A stretch of DNA of 64,000 nucleotides from Candidatus Acetothermia bacterium (GCA_024653345.1 JANLFV010000004.1:1-64000); one strand, 5' to 3'. Counted from the stretch's first letter, positions 43,397 to 51,434 are shown. The notes: generated by a model from the letters alone, not told the origin. A program made the numbers and translations.

Positions 43397-46210
43397 ATGG
43401 AGCTCCATCTGAAAGTTAATGGCGAGGCGAAGGTCTTCCAGGCCGGCCCCCGTGACCGCTTGGCCGATCTCCTCCGCCGGGAGGGCTACTTCGGGGTCAA
43501 GCTCGGCTGCCGGACTGGCGACTGCGGGAGCTGCACCGTCCTTGTGGACGGGAAGCCGCTCAAGTCCTGCATGGTCCCCGCGGCCAAGGCCGAGGGGAAG
43601 GAGATCACCACCATCGAGGGCTTAGCTCAGGATGGCAAGCTCCACCCCCTGCAGGAGCAGTTCCTGGCCCACGGGGCAGTCCAGTGCGGCTTCTGCACCC
43701 CGGGGATGATCCTAGCTGCCAAGGCCCTCTTGGACGAGAACCCCGACCCGGACGAAGCGGCGGTGAGGAAGGCCCTCAAGGGCGTCCTCTGCCGCTGCAC
43801 CGGCTACGAGAAGCCGGTCCGGGCGGTCCTGGCCGCGGCCAAGGTCATGCGCGGCGAGCCTATTGCTAACCCCACGGTCGCGGTCGAGGAGGCGAGGAAG
43901 TTCAGGGTCGTCGGGAGGAGCGTCCCCAGGGTCGACGGCCTCCAGCTCGTCACAGGAAGGCCGGCGTTCACCGACGACTTCCGCTTGCCGGGGATGCTCT
44001 ACGCCAAGATCCTCTGGAGCCCTCACGCCCATGCCCGGATAAGAAGGATCGACAAGAGCAAGGCCGAGGCCCTCCCGGGTGTCCGCGCGGTCCTGACCTA
44101 CAAGGATGTCCCCAGGGTGGCCTATACCCGCGCGGGGCAGGACTACCCCGAGCCCTCGCCCTACGACTACTTCATCTTGGACAAGAAGGTCCGCTATGTC
44201 GGGGACCGGGTCGCGGCCGTGGCCGCCGACTCGCTGGAGATCGCGGAGGAGGCCCTCAAGCTGATCGAGGTCGAGTATGAGCCCCTCCCGGCGGTCTTCT
44301 CCCCCGAGGAGGCCCTCGCCCCAGGCGCGCCGGTGATCCACGACGAGCCCGAGGCCCGGGGGATCTACGACCCGAAGCGGAACATCTGCGCCCATGTCGA
44401 TGTCCAACTCGGGGATGTCAAGCGGGGCTTCGAGGAGGCCGACCTCGTCCTGGAGAACGAGTATCGGACCCACCGGGTCCAGCACGCCCAGCTCGAGCCG
44501 CACATCACGATCACCTACCTCGACGAGCATGACCGGCTGGTGGTCCGGACGAGCAACCAGGTCCCGTTCCACATCCGGCGGCAGCTCTCCCAGGTCCTCG
44601 GCCTCCCGGTCGGAAGGATTCGGGTCATCAAGCCCCGGATCGGCGGGGGCTTCGGCGGGAAGCAGGAGATGGTCCTGGAAGATATCTGCGCCGCCTTGAC
44701 GCTCGCCACCCGGAGGCCGGTCCGGCTCGAGCTCACGAGGGAGGAGGACTTCCGGAGCGCCAGGACCCGCCACCCGATGATCATCCGGATGAAGAGCGGG
44801 GTGAAGCGGGACGGGACGCTCGTGGCGAACGAGATGGTGGCCCTCGTGGATGCCGGGGCCTACGGGTCTCACAGCCCGACCGTCCCCAGCAACACCGGGA
44901 ACAAGAACCTCCCCCGCTATCGCTGCCCGAACATCCGCTACGCCTTCACCGCGGCCTATACGAACCTCCCGATCAGCGGGGCCATGCGGGGGTATGGGAC
45001 CCCTCAGGGGGCCTTCGCGCTCGAGTGCCAGATCGACGAGCTGGCCTACTCTCTCGGGATGGACCCCCTCGATTTCCGGCTGAAGAACATCGTCCGCGCG
45101 GGGGATGTCGACCGCCTCTCGCCCTTGGTCTATGAGATCAAGTCCGAGGCGGCGAACGACTGGGTCATCCAAGGGAATGGGCTGGAGCAGTGCATCCTCA
45201 AGGGGGCTGAGCTGATCCGCTGGAAGGAGCGCCGGCGGGAATTTGAGGAATGGAATAAGAAAAACCCGCGGCTCAAGAGGGGATTGGGGATGGCCTGCCT
45301 CTCCCAGGGGAGCGGGGTGGCCGGGATCGACAAGGCCGCGGCCACGATCAAGCTGAATGAGGACGGCTCGTTCAACCTCTTCGTCGGGGCCACGGACCTC
45401 GGGACCGGAGCCGACACCGTCCTGGCCCAGATCGCGGCGGAGGTGCTGGGAGTGGATGTGGAGGCCATCATCGTCTACGGCGGGGACACCGACTTCTGCC
45501 CCTTCGACTCCGGGGCCTATGCCTCGAGCACCACCTATGTCTCCGGCGGGGCGGTGAAGAAGGCCGCGGAACTGGTGAAGGACCAGCTCCTCGAGGTGGC
45601 GGGGAGGATGCTCGGCGAAGAGCCGGAGAGCCTCCGCCTCGAGGCCAAGAAGATCATCTCGGACTCGGGGAAGGAAGTCCCCCTGTCTGAGGTCGCCATC
45701 CAAGCCTTCTACAGGGAGAAGTTCCAGGTCGAGGCCACGGCCTCAAACTGCTCGCCCGCCAGCCCGCCGCCGTTCGCGGCCCAGTTCGCCGAGATCGAGG
45801 TCGATACCGAGACGGGTAAGATGGAGGTCAACAGATTCCTCTCCGTGGTCGATTGCGGGACGGCGATCAACCCTGCCCTGGCCGAGGGCCAAGTTGAGGG
45901 GGCGGTCGCCCAGGGCCTGGGCTATGCCCTCTTCGAGGAGATGGCGTTCGATGGCGAAGGGAGGTTGCTGAACCCGAGTTACCGCCATTACCCCATCTTG
46001 AGGGCCGACCAGATGCCCCGCCTGGAGACGGTCCTGGTCCAGACCTTCGAGCCGAGCGGTCCCTACGGCGCGAAGGCCGTTGGCGAGATCGCCATCAATG
46101 GCCCTGCGCCGGCAATTGCGAATGCAGTCTATCATGCTCTAGGGGTCAGGATCAGAAGCCTCCCCATCACCCCGGCAAAGGTCCTCAAGGCGCTGGGGAG
46201 AGCTCCGTAG
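43397..46210 (+). CDS. molybdenum hydroxylase, fused 2Fe-2S and Moco domains (Mop/XdhA-like)
   Basis: 937 residues. Plant-type 2Fe-2S domain with cysteines 38, 43, 46 and 58, helical 2Fe-2S domain with cysteines 97, 100, 132 and 134, then the molybdopterin domain with GGGFGGKQE near 416 and the base-catalyst glutamate in GPYGAKAVGEIA (Glu897). There is no FAD domain, so the layout matches the Desulfovibrio aldehyde oxidoreductase Mop rather than full xanthine dehydrogenase. Its location after a purine importer suggests oxidation of hypoxanthine or xanthine, but aldehydes remain possible. An upstream ATG (43361), eight bases after a TATCAT, is an alternative start. Confidence 0.88.
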   Translation: MELHLKVNGEAKVFQAGPRDRLADLLRREGYFGVKLGCRTGDCGSCTVLVDGKPLKSCMVPAAKAEGKEITTIEGLAQDGKLHPLQEQFLAHGAVQCGFCTPGMILAAKALLDENPDPDEAAVRKALKGVLCRCTGYEKPVRAVLAAAKVMRGEPIANPTVAVEEARKFRVVGRSVPRVDGLQLVTGRPAFTDDFRLPGMLYAKILWSPHAHARIRRIDKSKAEALPGVRAVLTYKDVPRVAYTRAGQDYPEPSPYDYFILDKKVRYVGDRVAAVAADSLEIAEEALKLIEVEYEPLPAVFSPEEALAPGAPVIHDEPEARGIYDPKRNICAHVDVQLGDVKRGFEEADLVLENEYRTHRVQHAQLEPHITITYLDEHDRLVVRTSNQVPFHIRRQLSQVLGLPVGRIRVIKPRIGGGFGGKQEMVLEDICAALTLATRRPVRLELTREEDFRSARTRHPMIIRMKSGVKRDGTLVANEMVALVDAGAYGSHSPTVPSNTGNKNLPRYRCPNIRYAFTAAYTNLPISGAMRGYGTPQGAFALECQIDELAYSLGMDPLDFRLKNIVRAGDVDRLSPLVYEIKSEAANDWVIQGNGLEQCILKGAELIRWKERRREFEEWNKKNPRLKRGLGMACLSQGSGVAGIDKAAATIKLNEDGSFNLFVGATDLGTGADTVLAQIAAEVLGVDVEAIIVYGGDTDFCPFDSGAYASSTTYVSGGAVKKAAELVKDQLLEVAGRMLGEEPESLRLEAKKIISDSGKEVPLSEVAIQAFYREKFQVEATASNCSPASPPPFAAQFAEIEVDTETGKMEVNRFLSVVDCGTAINPALAEGQVEGAVAQGLGYALFEEMAFDGEGRLLNPSYRHYPILRADQMPRLETVLVQTFEPSGPYGAKAVGEIAINGPAPAIANAVYHALGVRIRSLPITPAKVLKALGRAP

Positions 46211-46278
46211 CTCGGAGCCAACCCCGAGGGGCGTTCAGCTCACCCCCTGGTGCGCATCGCCTGCTTCGCCCAGCTTCC

Positions 46279-46307
46279 TTGAGGGGGAGCCCCGGCCTCC
46301 CTATAAT
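46279..46307 (+). promoter_or_regulatory. promoter of the metal-cluster island
   Basis: TTGAGG (46279-46284), 17-base spacer, perfect TATAAT (46302-46307). It drives the DUF134 gene and probably the whole downstream run. Confidence 0.7.
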
Positions 46308-46319
46308 GTGCATATGCAC
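46308..46319. promoter_or_regulatory. 12-base perfect palindrome operator
   Basis: GTGCATATGCAC starts on the base after the -10 box and spans the expected transcription start. It is a natural repressor site; the DUF134 protein encoded 17 bases downstream is the obvious candidate binder. Confidence 0.6.
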
Positions 46320-46335
46320 GGAATGGAGGAGGGCG

Positions 46336-46761
46336 ATGCCACGGCGGAGGAAGTGGCGCCGGTGCGCCTTCCGGCCGCGGGCCAGGTGGTTCTACCCCGC
46401 CCCAACGCCGGGGAGCGCCCTCGTGCAGCCGCCGGTCGAGCTCGGCTCCGACGAGCTGGAGGCGATGCGCTTGGTTGACCTGCTCGGGAAGGAGCAGAGC
46501 GCGGCCGGGGAGGAGATGGGCATCTCCCGCGGGACGGTCCAGCGCTTGCTCTATTCAGGCCGGGCGAAGGTGGCCCAGGCCCTCCTCGAGGGCCGGCCGC
46601 TCCGGCTCAAGGGCAACGAAGCCTTGCTGCGCTGCGCGGTCTGTGGCTTCGAGCTGTCCGCGCCGCTCTCATCAGGTAGCGTGAGCTACCTGCGCTGCTG
46701 CCGCTGTGGCAGCCCGAATCTCTACCGTGTCGAGCAGATAGAGAAAGAGGAGGTGAGCTAG
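46336..46761 (+). CDS. DUF134 family predicted DNA-binding protein
   Basis: 141 residues. The central part has a sigma-like helix-turn-helix (LDELEAMRLVDLLGKEQSAA region, then ISRGTVQRLLYSGRAKVAQ), the DUF134 core. An N-terminal basic Arg/Phe stretch and a C-terminal zinc-ribbon-like part with CAVCG and CCRCGS follow. DUF134 genes often sit with NifX-like genes, as here, and are presumed regulators. The start at 46336 has GGAGGAGGGCG and opens PRRRKWRRCAF, a typical N-terminus. It probably controls its own operon through the palindrome at 46308-46319. Confidence 0.85.
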   Translation: MPRRRKWRRCAFRPRARWFYPAPTPGSALVQPPVELGSDELEAMRLVDLLGKEQSAAGEEMGISRGTVQRLLYSGRAKVAQALLEGRPLRLKGNEALLRCAVCGFELSAPLSSGSVSYLRCCRCGSPNLYRVEQIEKEEVS

Positions 46762-47094
46762 ATGCCAGGAGGCTACCGTTGGATGTATCAGTTGACCGGC
46801 TTGCCGGGCTGGATGCGGTTCGGCTACTCGCCGGGGTGGGGCGGCTTGCCCCCGGGGGCCCAGTTCCTGATGGAGTCGGGGCTGTGGCCCCAGTTCCAGA
46901 GCTGGATGCAGAGCCGGATGCCCTATCCAGCTTGGCCGATGGTCTCGCCCTTCATGGCCTATCCTCAAGCTCCGGGGATGCCCGCTAGTCAGGAGGTCGA
47001 GCTGCTGAAGGGCCAGGCGCAGGTGCTGGAGCAGCAACTGGAGGCGATCCGGAAGCGGATCGAGGAGCTGAGCGGGAAGGAGAAAAGCAGATGA
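46762..47094 (+). CDS. DUF5320-like small protein with coiled-coil tail
   Basis: 110 residues starting directly after the DUF134 stop. The N-terminal 75 residues are rich in Gly, Pro, Met, Trp and Tyr (MPGGYRWMYQLTGLPGWM, MQSRMPYPAWPM). The C-terminus is a coiled coil (ELLKGQAQVLEQQLEAIRKR). This matches DUF5320 proteins found next to NifX-like genes, with unknown function. The tail is nearly the same as that of the next protein, suggesting the two pair up. Confidence 0.75.
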   Translation: MPGGYRWMYQLTGLPGWMRFGYSPGWGGLPPGAQFLMESGLWPQFQSWMQSRMPYPAWPMVSPFMAYPQAPGMPASQEVELLKGQAQVLEQQLEAIRKRIEELSGKEKSR

Positions 47095-47678
47095 AGATCG
47101 TGGTCGCGACGACTAAGGGCGGCCTCGACGACCAGGTCGCGCCAACCTTCGGCCGGACGCCGACCTTCACGGTGGTCGAGGTCGAGGGTGGCAAGATCGG
47201 CAAGGCCGAGGTGGTCCCCAACCAGTTCGCCGGGGCCCCCGGCGGGGCCGGAATTCAGGCCGCGCAGTGGGCGGCCAATGCCGGGGCGAAGGCGGTCATC
47301 GCTGGAAACTACGGCCCGAACGCCTCGGGCGTCTTGGGCCAGGCGGGGATCGAGCTGCTCACCGTCTCCGGGCTCACGGTCCGCGAGGCGGTCGAGCGCT
47401 ACCTCAAGGGCGAGCTCGCCCCTTTTAGTGTCGGGGCGATGGCCACCCCCGGCTGTGGCATGGGGCGCGGTATGGGCCGCGGCGGGGGCATGGGTATGGG
47501 CCGCGGGATGTGGGGCCAGGGAATGATGCCCCCACCTCAAGCCCCCATCCCGCCCGCTGGGGGAACGCCACCCATGTCCAAGGAGCAGGAACTGAGGATG
47601 TTGAGAGATCAGGCCGAGATGCTCGAGCAGCAACTGAAGCAGATCAAGAAGAGGCTCGAGGAGCTAGGAGGAGAGTGA
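47091..47678 (+). CDS. NifX-like domain fused to Gly/Met linker and coiled coil
   Basis: 195 residues. Residues 1-115 form a dinitrogenase FeMo-cofactor-binding (NifX/NifB C-terminal/VnfY) domain: IVVATTKGGLDDQVAPTFGR, FTVVEVEGG, AVIAGNYGPNASGVL. A Gly/Met/Arg-rich linker with one Cys follows (PGCGMGRGMGRGGGMGMGR), then a DUF5320-type coiled coil (LRDQAEMLEQQLKQIKKRLE). Such domains carry metal-sulfur clusters. No nitrogenase genes are present, so the cargo is probably another Mo/Fe/Cu cluster. It overlaps its neighbours by four and one bases. Confidence 0.88.
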   Translation: MKIVVATTKGGLDDQVAPTFGRTPTFTVVEVEGGKIGKAEVVPNQFAGAPGGAGIQAAQWAANAGAKAVIAGNYGPNASGVLGQAGIELLTVSGLTVREAVERYLKGELAPFSVGAMATPGCGMGRGMGRGGGMGMGRGMWGQGMMPPPQAPIPPAGGTPPMSKEQELRMLRDQAEMLEQQLKQIKKRLEELGGE

Positions 47679-48151
47679 TGGGCACGAAGGCAAGGGAGAT
47701 CGTCGAGCTGGATGTTGAGAAGCTGATCGCCGAGCTGAACAGGGCCTACGCCGATGAGTGGCTTGCGTTCTACCAATACTGGATCAGTGCTAGGGTGGCT
47801 CAGGGCCGGGAGAGCAAGGTGGTCGTTGAGGAGCTGAAGCGCGTCGCTCTGGAAGAGCTGGAGCACGCCGAGGAGCTGGCTGACCGGATCATCCAACTGG
47901 GCGGCCGGCCATTGACCAACCCCAAGGAGTGGCTCACCAAGGCTAACTGCGCCTACAAGGAGCCGCCCAACGACCCCAAGGATGTCGCTCGAATCATCAA
48001 GGACGCCATCGAGGCCGAGCGGTGTGCCATCTCCGTCTACAACAAGCTGGCGGAGACAACTCATAGCAAGGACCATGCCACCTATCATCTGGCGCGGCAC
48101 ATCCTGGACGAGGAACTGGCGCACGAGGATGCCTTTGAGAACATGCTCTGA
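47678..48151 (+). CDS. DPS-like (DPSL/thioferritin-type) di-iron ferritin
   Basis: 157-residue four-helix protein. Di-iron ligands fall at Glu27, Glu60 with His63 (ExxH), Glu112 or Glu114, and Glu146 with His149 (ExxH), a bacterioferritin-like site. Cys91 and Cys116 are 25 apart, the same spacing I recall for the Cys pair of archaeal DPSL proteins that form 12-subunit cages against peroxide. It would store iron and detoxify peroxide. The start at 47678 couples by TGATG to the NifX-fusion gene, tying iron storage to the cluster genes. Confidence 0.8.
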   Translation: MGTKAREIVELDVEKLIAELNRAYADEWLAFYQYWISARVAQGRESKVVVEELKRVALEELEHAEELADRIIQLGGRPLTNPKEWLTKANCAYKEPPNDPKDVARIIKDAIEAERCAISVYNKLAETTHSKDHATYHLARHILDEELAHEDAFENML

Positions 48152-48170
48152 AGAAGAGGAGGTGATCTAG

Positions 48171-48419
48171 ATGCCCAGAGGCTTTGGCCGCGGTATAGGG
48201 TATGGGATGGGCGCTGGGATGGGCTACTATGGTCGGCCCGGCGGCCGGGGGAACCCTTACCCATTCTGTCGCTTCTTCCCCTGGCTCCCTCGTGGCTGGT
48301 GGCGCACCGGAATGTATGGACCGATGACGCGCTATTCCTATCAGTCTTACGGCGCTTCCCCTCAGTATTCGCCCTATGGGCCTTACTCGACTGCCTACGC
48401 GCCGCCTTATTACTACTGA
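48171..48419 (+). CDS. small Gly/Tyr/Pro-rich protein
   Basis: 82 residues, low complexity: MPRGFGRGIGYGMGAGMGYY, a middle FCRFFPWLPRGWWRTGMYG, and a Tyr/Pro/Ser tail ending APPYYY. The opening MPRG and Gly-Met pattern resembles DUF5320 N-termini, without the coiled coil. GAGGTGAT lies upstream of the ATG. The role is unknown; it sits between the DPS-like and second NifX genes and is probably part of the same assembly. Confidence 0.65.
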   Translation: MPRGFGRGIGYGMGAGMGYYGRPGGRGNPYPFCRFFPWLPRGWWRTGMYGPMTRYSYQSYGASPQYSPYGPYSTAYAPPYYY

Positions 48420-48420
48420 G

Positions 48421-48798
48421 ATGAGGGTCTGTATACCAACTGAGGGGAGCGGCGGGCTGGACGATCGAGTGGGCGAGCACTTCGGCCGCGTCCCGACCTA
48501 CACCATCGTAGACACGGAGACCGGCGCGGTCGAGGTCCTCCCCAACGAGAGCGAGCACATGGGCGGCACGGGGCTGCCCGGGGAGCTGTTGGCCCGGGCG
48601 GGCGTTGACGCTCTCCTCTGCGCCGGGCTGGGCCCCCGGGCGATGGCGTTACTTGAGGAGCACGGCGTGAGGGTCTACATCGGCGCCAATGGTAGCGTGC
48701 GCGATGCTCTCGGGGCTTGGAAGAGAGGAGAGCTCCAAGCCGCTACGGATGAGGACATCTGCCGCGAGCACAAGTTCGGTGAGCACCATCACCACTGA
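48421..48798 (+). CDS. NifX-like cluster-binding protein with His tail
   Basis: 125 residues, a single NifX/NifB-C-terminal domain: VCIPTEGSGGLDDRVGEHFG, YTIVDTETGAVEVLP, ALLCAGLGPRAMALLEEHG, VRDALGAWKRGEL. It ends CREHKFGEHHHH, a natural histidine tail with an added Cys that could bind metal. The start is one base after the previous stop. Related stand-alone proteins include ORP-like (orange protein) and YbaX-type cluster carriers. Confidence 0.88.
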   Translation: MRVCIPTEGSGGLDDRVGEHFGRVPTYTIVDTETGAVEVLPNESEHMGGTGLPGELLARAGVDALLCAGLGPRAMALLEEHGVRVYIGANGSVRDALGAWKRGELQAATDEDICREHKFGEHHHH

Positions 48799-48819
48799 GC
48801 TGGGAAAGAGGCACGCGCG

Positions 48820-49677
48820 TTGCAGATCGTGGTGACCGCCGGCAAGGGCGGGACGGGGAAGACGACCGTGGCGACCTCGCTCGCCCTCGCCCTCCAGGAG
48901 CGATACCCTGTTCAGTTCCTCGACTGCGATGTCGAGGAGCCCGACGCCCATATCCTGCTCAAGCCCCAAATCAAGGAGCGCGAGCCGGTCTATGTCAACC
49001 GGCCGAAGATCGACGAAGCCAAGTGCGATTACTGCGGGAAGTGCAGTGAGGCTTGCCAGTTCAACGCCATCATGGTCATCAAGGACAAACTGGTCCTCGT
49101 CTATGACGAGCTCTGCCACGGCTGCGGGCTCTGCCATCTGGTCTGCCCCAAAACCGCCATCTCTGAATACGAGGTGGAGATGGGCCTCATCGAGCGCGGC
49201 ACCGCTGGCGGCATGGAGTATCTCCAGGGGACCCTCACCGTCGGGGAGCCGCTCGCCACCCCGATCATCCGCCGGTTGAAGGAGAAGATAGACCAAAAGA
49301 AGGTCGCGATCCTCGACTCCGCCCCGGGGACCGGCTGCCCGGTGATCGAGACGATGCACGGGGCCGACTTCGTCCTCTTGGTGACCGAGCCGACCCCGTT
49401 CGGCCTCCACGACTTGAGGCTGACGGTCGATGTGGCCCGGACGCTGGGGCTGCGGATGGGTGTCGTGCTCAACCGCGACGGGGTCGGGGATCGCGGGGTA
49501 GAAGAATACTGCGAGAAGGAGGGGCTCCCGATCCTGCTCCGCATCCCGCTGGACCGGCGGATCGCCGTGGCTTACTCGAACGGTGTCCCGCTCGTCCTGG
49601 AGCTGCCGGAGTGGCGAGAGCGCTTCCGGGAGATGTTCGCCGCGCTCGCGGAGCTGGCCGAACCGGAGCGAAGATGA
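48820..49677 (+). CDS. MinD-superfamily ATPase with inserted 2[4Fe-4S] ferredoxin (first copy)
   Basis: 285 residues. Deviant Walker A GKGGTGKTTVATSLALAL at the N-terminus, an inserted bacterial ferredoxin domain with CDYCGKCSEACQFNAI and CHGCGLCHLVCPKTAI (residues about 69-110), then DSAPGTGCPVIE. These ATPases are relatives of the Mrp/NBP35 scaffolds and accompany ORP and NifX genes. The start is a TTG at 48820 with AAAGAGG before it, opening directly on QIVVTAGKGG. The next ATPase gene begins two bases after its stop. Confidence 0.9.
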   Translation: MQIVVTAGKGGTGKTTVATSLALALQERYPVQFLDCDVEEPDAHILLKPQIKEREPVYVNRPKIDEAKCDYCGKCSEACQFNAIMVIKDKLVLVYDELCHGCGLCHLVCPKTAISEYEVEMGLIERGTAGGMEYLQGTLTVGEPLATPIIRRLKEKIDQKKVAILDSAPGTGCPVIETMHGADFVLLVTEPTPFGLHDLRLTVDVARTLGLRMGVVLNRDGVGDRGVEEYCEKEGLPILLRIPLDRRIAVAYSNGVPLVLELPEWRERFREMFAALAELAEPERR

Positions 49678-49678
49678 A

Positions 49679-50596
49679 ATGAAGCAACTGGTCGTGATCA
49701 GCGGTAAGGGCGGGACGGGGAAGACGACGCTCGTGGCCGCCTTCGCCGCCCTGGCGCAGAGCAAGGTCCTGGCCGACTGCGATGTCGATGCCGCCGACCT
49801 CCATCTGCTGCTGGACCCCAAGGTCGAGAGGTCCGAGGCGTTCGAGGGCTCGAAGGTGGCGATCCTCGACCAAGAGAAGTGCATCCAATGCGGGGCCTGC
49901 CTTGCGAGCTGCCGCTTCGGGGCCATCTCCGAGAGCGGCGGGCTCTTCGCGATCGACCCCTTCCGCTGCGAGGGCTGCGGGGTCTGCGCCTTCGTCTGCC
50001 CCGCGGGGGCGATCAAGCTTGAGCCACGCCTCTCGGGCCGCATCTACATCTCCTCCACCAGGTTCGGGCCGCTGGTCCACGGCCAGCTCGAGCCGGGGGA
50101 GGGGACCTCAGGGAAGCTCGTCTCCTTAGTGAAACAGCGGGCGATGGAGCTGGCCCAGCTTGAGGGGAGGGACTTGATCATCGTCGACGGCGCCCCGGGG
50201 ATCGGCTGCCCGGTGATCGCCTCCCTCGGCAACGCGACCGCAGCCCTGATCGTCACCGAGCCGACCCTCTCCGGGATCCACGATATGGAGAGAGTCCTCG
50301 GCGTGGCTCGCCACTTCCGGACAAGGGCATTCATCTGCATCAACAAGTGCGATCTGAACCGAGAGATGGCGCGACGGATCGAGGAATTCGCCGCCGAGCG
50401 GGGGCTCGAGGTGGTAGGCCAAATCCCCTACGACGATGCCGTGACCGAGGCCCTGGTCCAAGGGAAGACGGTCGTCGAGCATGCCTCCGACTCACCGGTA
50501 GTCCAGGAGATCGAGCTGATGTGGTCTAGACTAGCAGAGGTCCTGGAGCTCGGGGAGGCGACGCGAACCGGCCCCTCCCACCGAGGCCGGGGCTGA
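49679..50596 (+). CDS. MinD-superfamily ATPase with inserted ferredoxin (second copy)
   Basis: 305 residues, paralogue of the preceding gene: deviant Walker A SGKGGTGKTTLVAAFAAL, ferredoxin insertion with CIQCGACLASCRFGAI and CEGCGVCAFVCPAGAI, then DGAPGIGCPVIASLG. Such pairs are assumed to act as a heterodimer in metal-sulfur cluster assembly, in the cytoplasm. It has a longer C-terminus (QEIELMWSRLAEVLELGEA) than the first copy. Confidence 0.9.
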   Translation: MKQLVVISGKGGTGKTTLVAAFAALAQSKVLADCDVDAADLHLLLDPKVERSEAFEGSKVAILDQEKCIQCGACLASCRFGAISESGGLFAIDPFRCEGCGVCAFVCPAGAIKLEPRLSGRIYISSTRFGPLVHGQLEPGEGTSGKLVSLVKQRAMELAQLEGRDLIIVDGAPGIGCPVIASLGNATAALIVTEPTLSGIHDMERVLGVARHFRTRAFICINKCDLNREMARRIEEFAAERGLEVVGQIPYDDAVTEALVQGKTVVEHASDSPVVQEIELMWSRLAEVLELGEATRTGPSHRGRG

Positions 50597-50650
50597 AGGA
50601 GGGTCTCCGGCCGGGGACAGGGAGAGTGGACCGGCGCTTCGGGGGTGACG

Positions 50651-51430
50651 ATGATCATCGAAGAGATTCTCGACTCGGTGAAGCAGGAGTTGGAAGCAAG
50701 GGCTGTTGAGGACATCCGGATCGGGCTCGGCTATACCGCGGTGAAGCTGGACGACGGGAGTTGCGGCCTCGCCGCGACGATGCGGGACGAGATCTCGGCC
50801 TGCTGCACGGTGCTGGAGAAGGCGGGAGCGCTCCGCAACGAGCGAGCCGACTCCTTGGCCGAGCTGGCCCTATCCCCTGACGGCCTGGAAGCAGCGCTGG
50901 GGGTCGCCACGATCAACGCGATCCTAGGCCGCAGGCCCCTGGAAGGGGAGTGCGAGGCGAGCGAGATCGTGCGGGACCTTGGGATTGCGAAGGGTGATGC
51001 GGTCGGGATGATCGGCTACTTCGGGCCGTTGATCGAGCCGATTCGCCGCGCCTGCAGGGAGCTATACATCTTCGAGCGGCGGCTCCCCGCATTCCAAGCT
51101 GTCGTTGGCGAGCGGCCGGCCGAGGCTCCGCGGGTCTATCCCGATTGGGCCGTGGAGCTCTTGCTCCCGAGGTGCGATGCGGTCCTCATCTCCGGCACGA
51201 CCGTGCTGAACAAGACGATCGATCATCTGCTCCGGCTCTGCCGGGGGAGGGTGGCCCTTGTCGGGCCGACGACGCCGCTCTCGGACATCTTTGCCAAATA
51301 CGGGGTCTCGCTCCTCTTCGGCTCGAGAGTGAGGGATCCCGCGCGGGTCTTGAGGGTTGTCTCCGAAGGCGGCGGGACGGCCACCTTCGGCTCGGCGGTC
51401 TCTAAGGTCACGGTGAGGCTTAGGAGGTAA
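50651..51430 (+). CDS. DUF364/DUF4213 putative heavy-metal chelation protein
   Basis: 259 residues: N-terminal DUF4213 (enolase-N-like) part with IRIGLGYTAVKLDDGSCG, then a DUF364 Rossmann-like part with GYFGPLIEPIRRACRELYIF, DAVLISGTTVLNKTIDHLL and VALVGPTTPLSDIFAKYG. A structure in this family suggested heavy-metal chelation, and its genes often lie with Mo/Fe uptake or cofactor genes. The ATG at 50651 is chosen over the GTG six bases earlier. It fits the metal-cluster theme. Confidence 0.82.
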   Translation: MIIEEILDSVKQELEARAVEDIRIGLGYTAVKLDDGSCGLAATMRDEISACCTVLEKAGALRNERADSLAELALSPDGLEAALGVATINAILGRRPLEGECEASEIVRDLGIAKGDAVGMIGYFGPLIEPIRRACRELYIFERRLPAFQAVVGERPAEAPRVYPDWAVELLLPRCDAVLISGTTVLNKTIDHLLRLCRGRVALVGPTTPLSDIFAKYGVSLLFGSRVRDPARVLRVVSEGGGTATFGSAVSKVTVRLRR

Positions 51431-51434
51431 GCAG

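Noticed and set aside
43712-45703. 663-codon minus-strand open frame
   Set aside because: Antisense shadow of the molybdenum hydroxylase gene; low-complexity translation without domains.
46202-46218. Hairpin terminator after the molybdenum hydroxylase gene
   Set aside because: GCTCCG/CGGAGC arms surround the stop codon, but no T-run follows and the arms are only six bases.
46762-48798. Nitrogenase or nitrogenase-cofactor operon
   Set aside because: NifX-like domains are present but no nifH, nifD, nifK, nifE, nifN or nifB is in the window. These domains also occur in unrelated cluster carriers.
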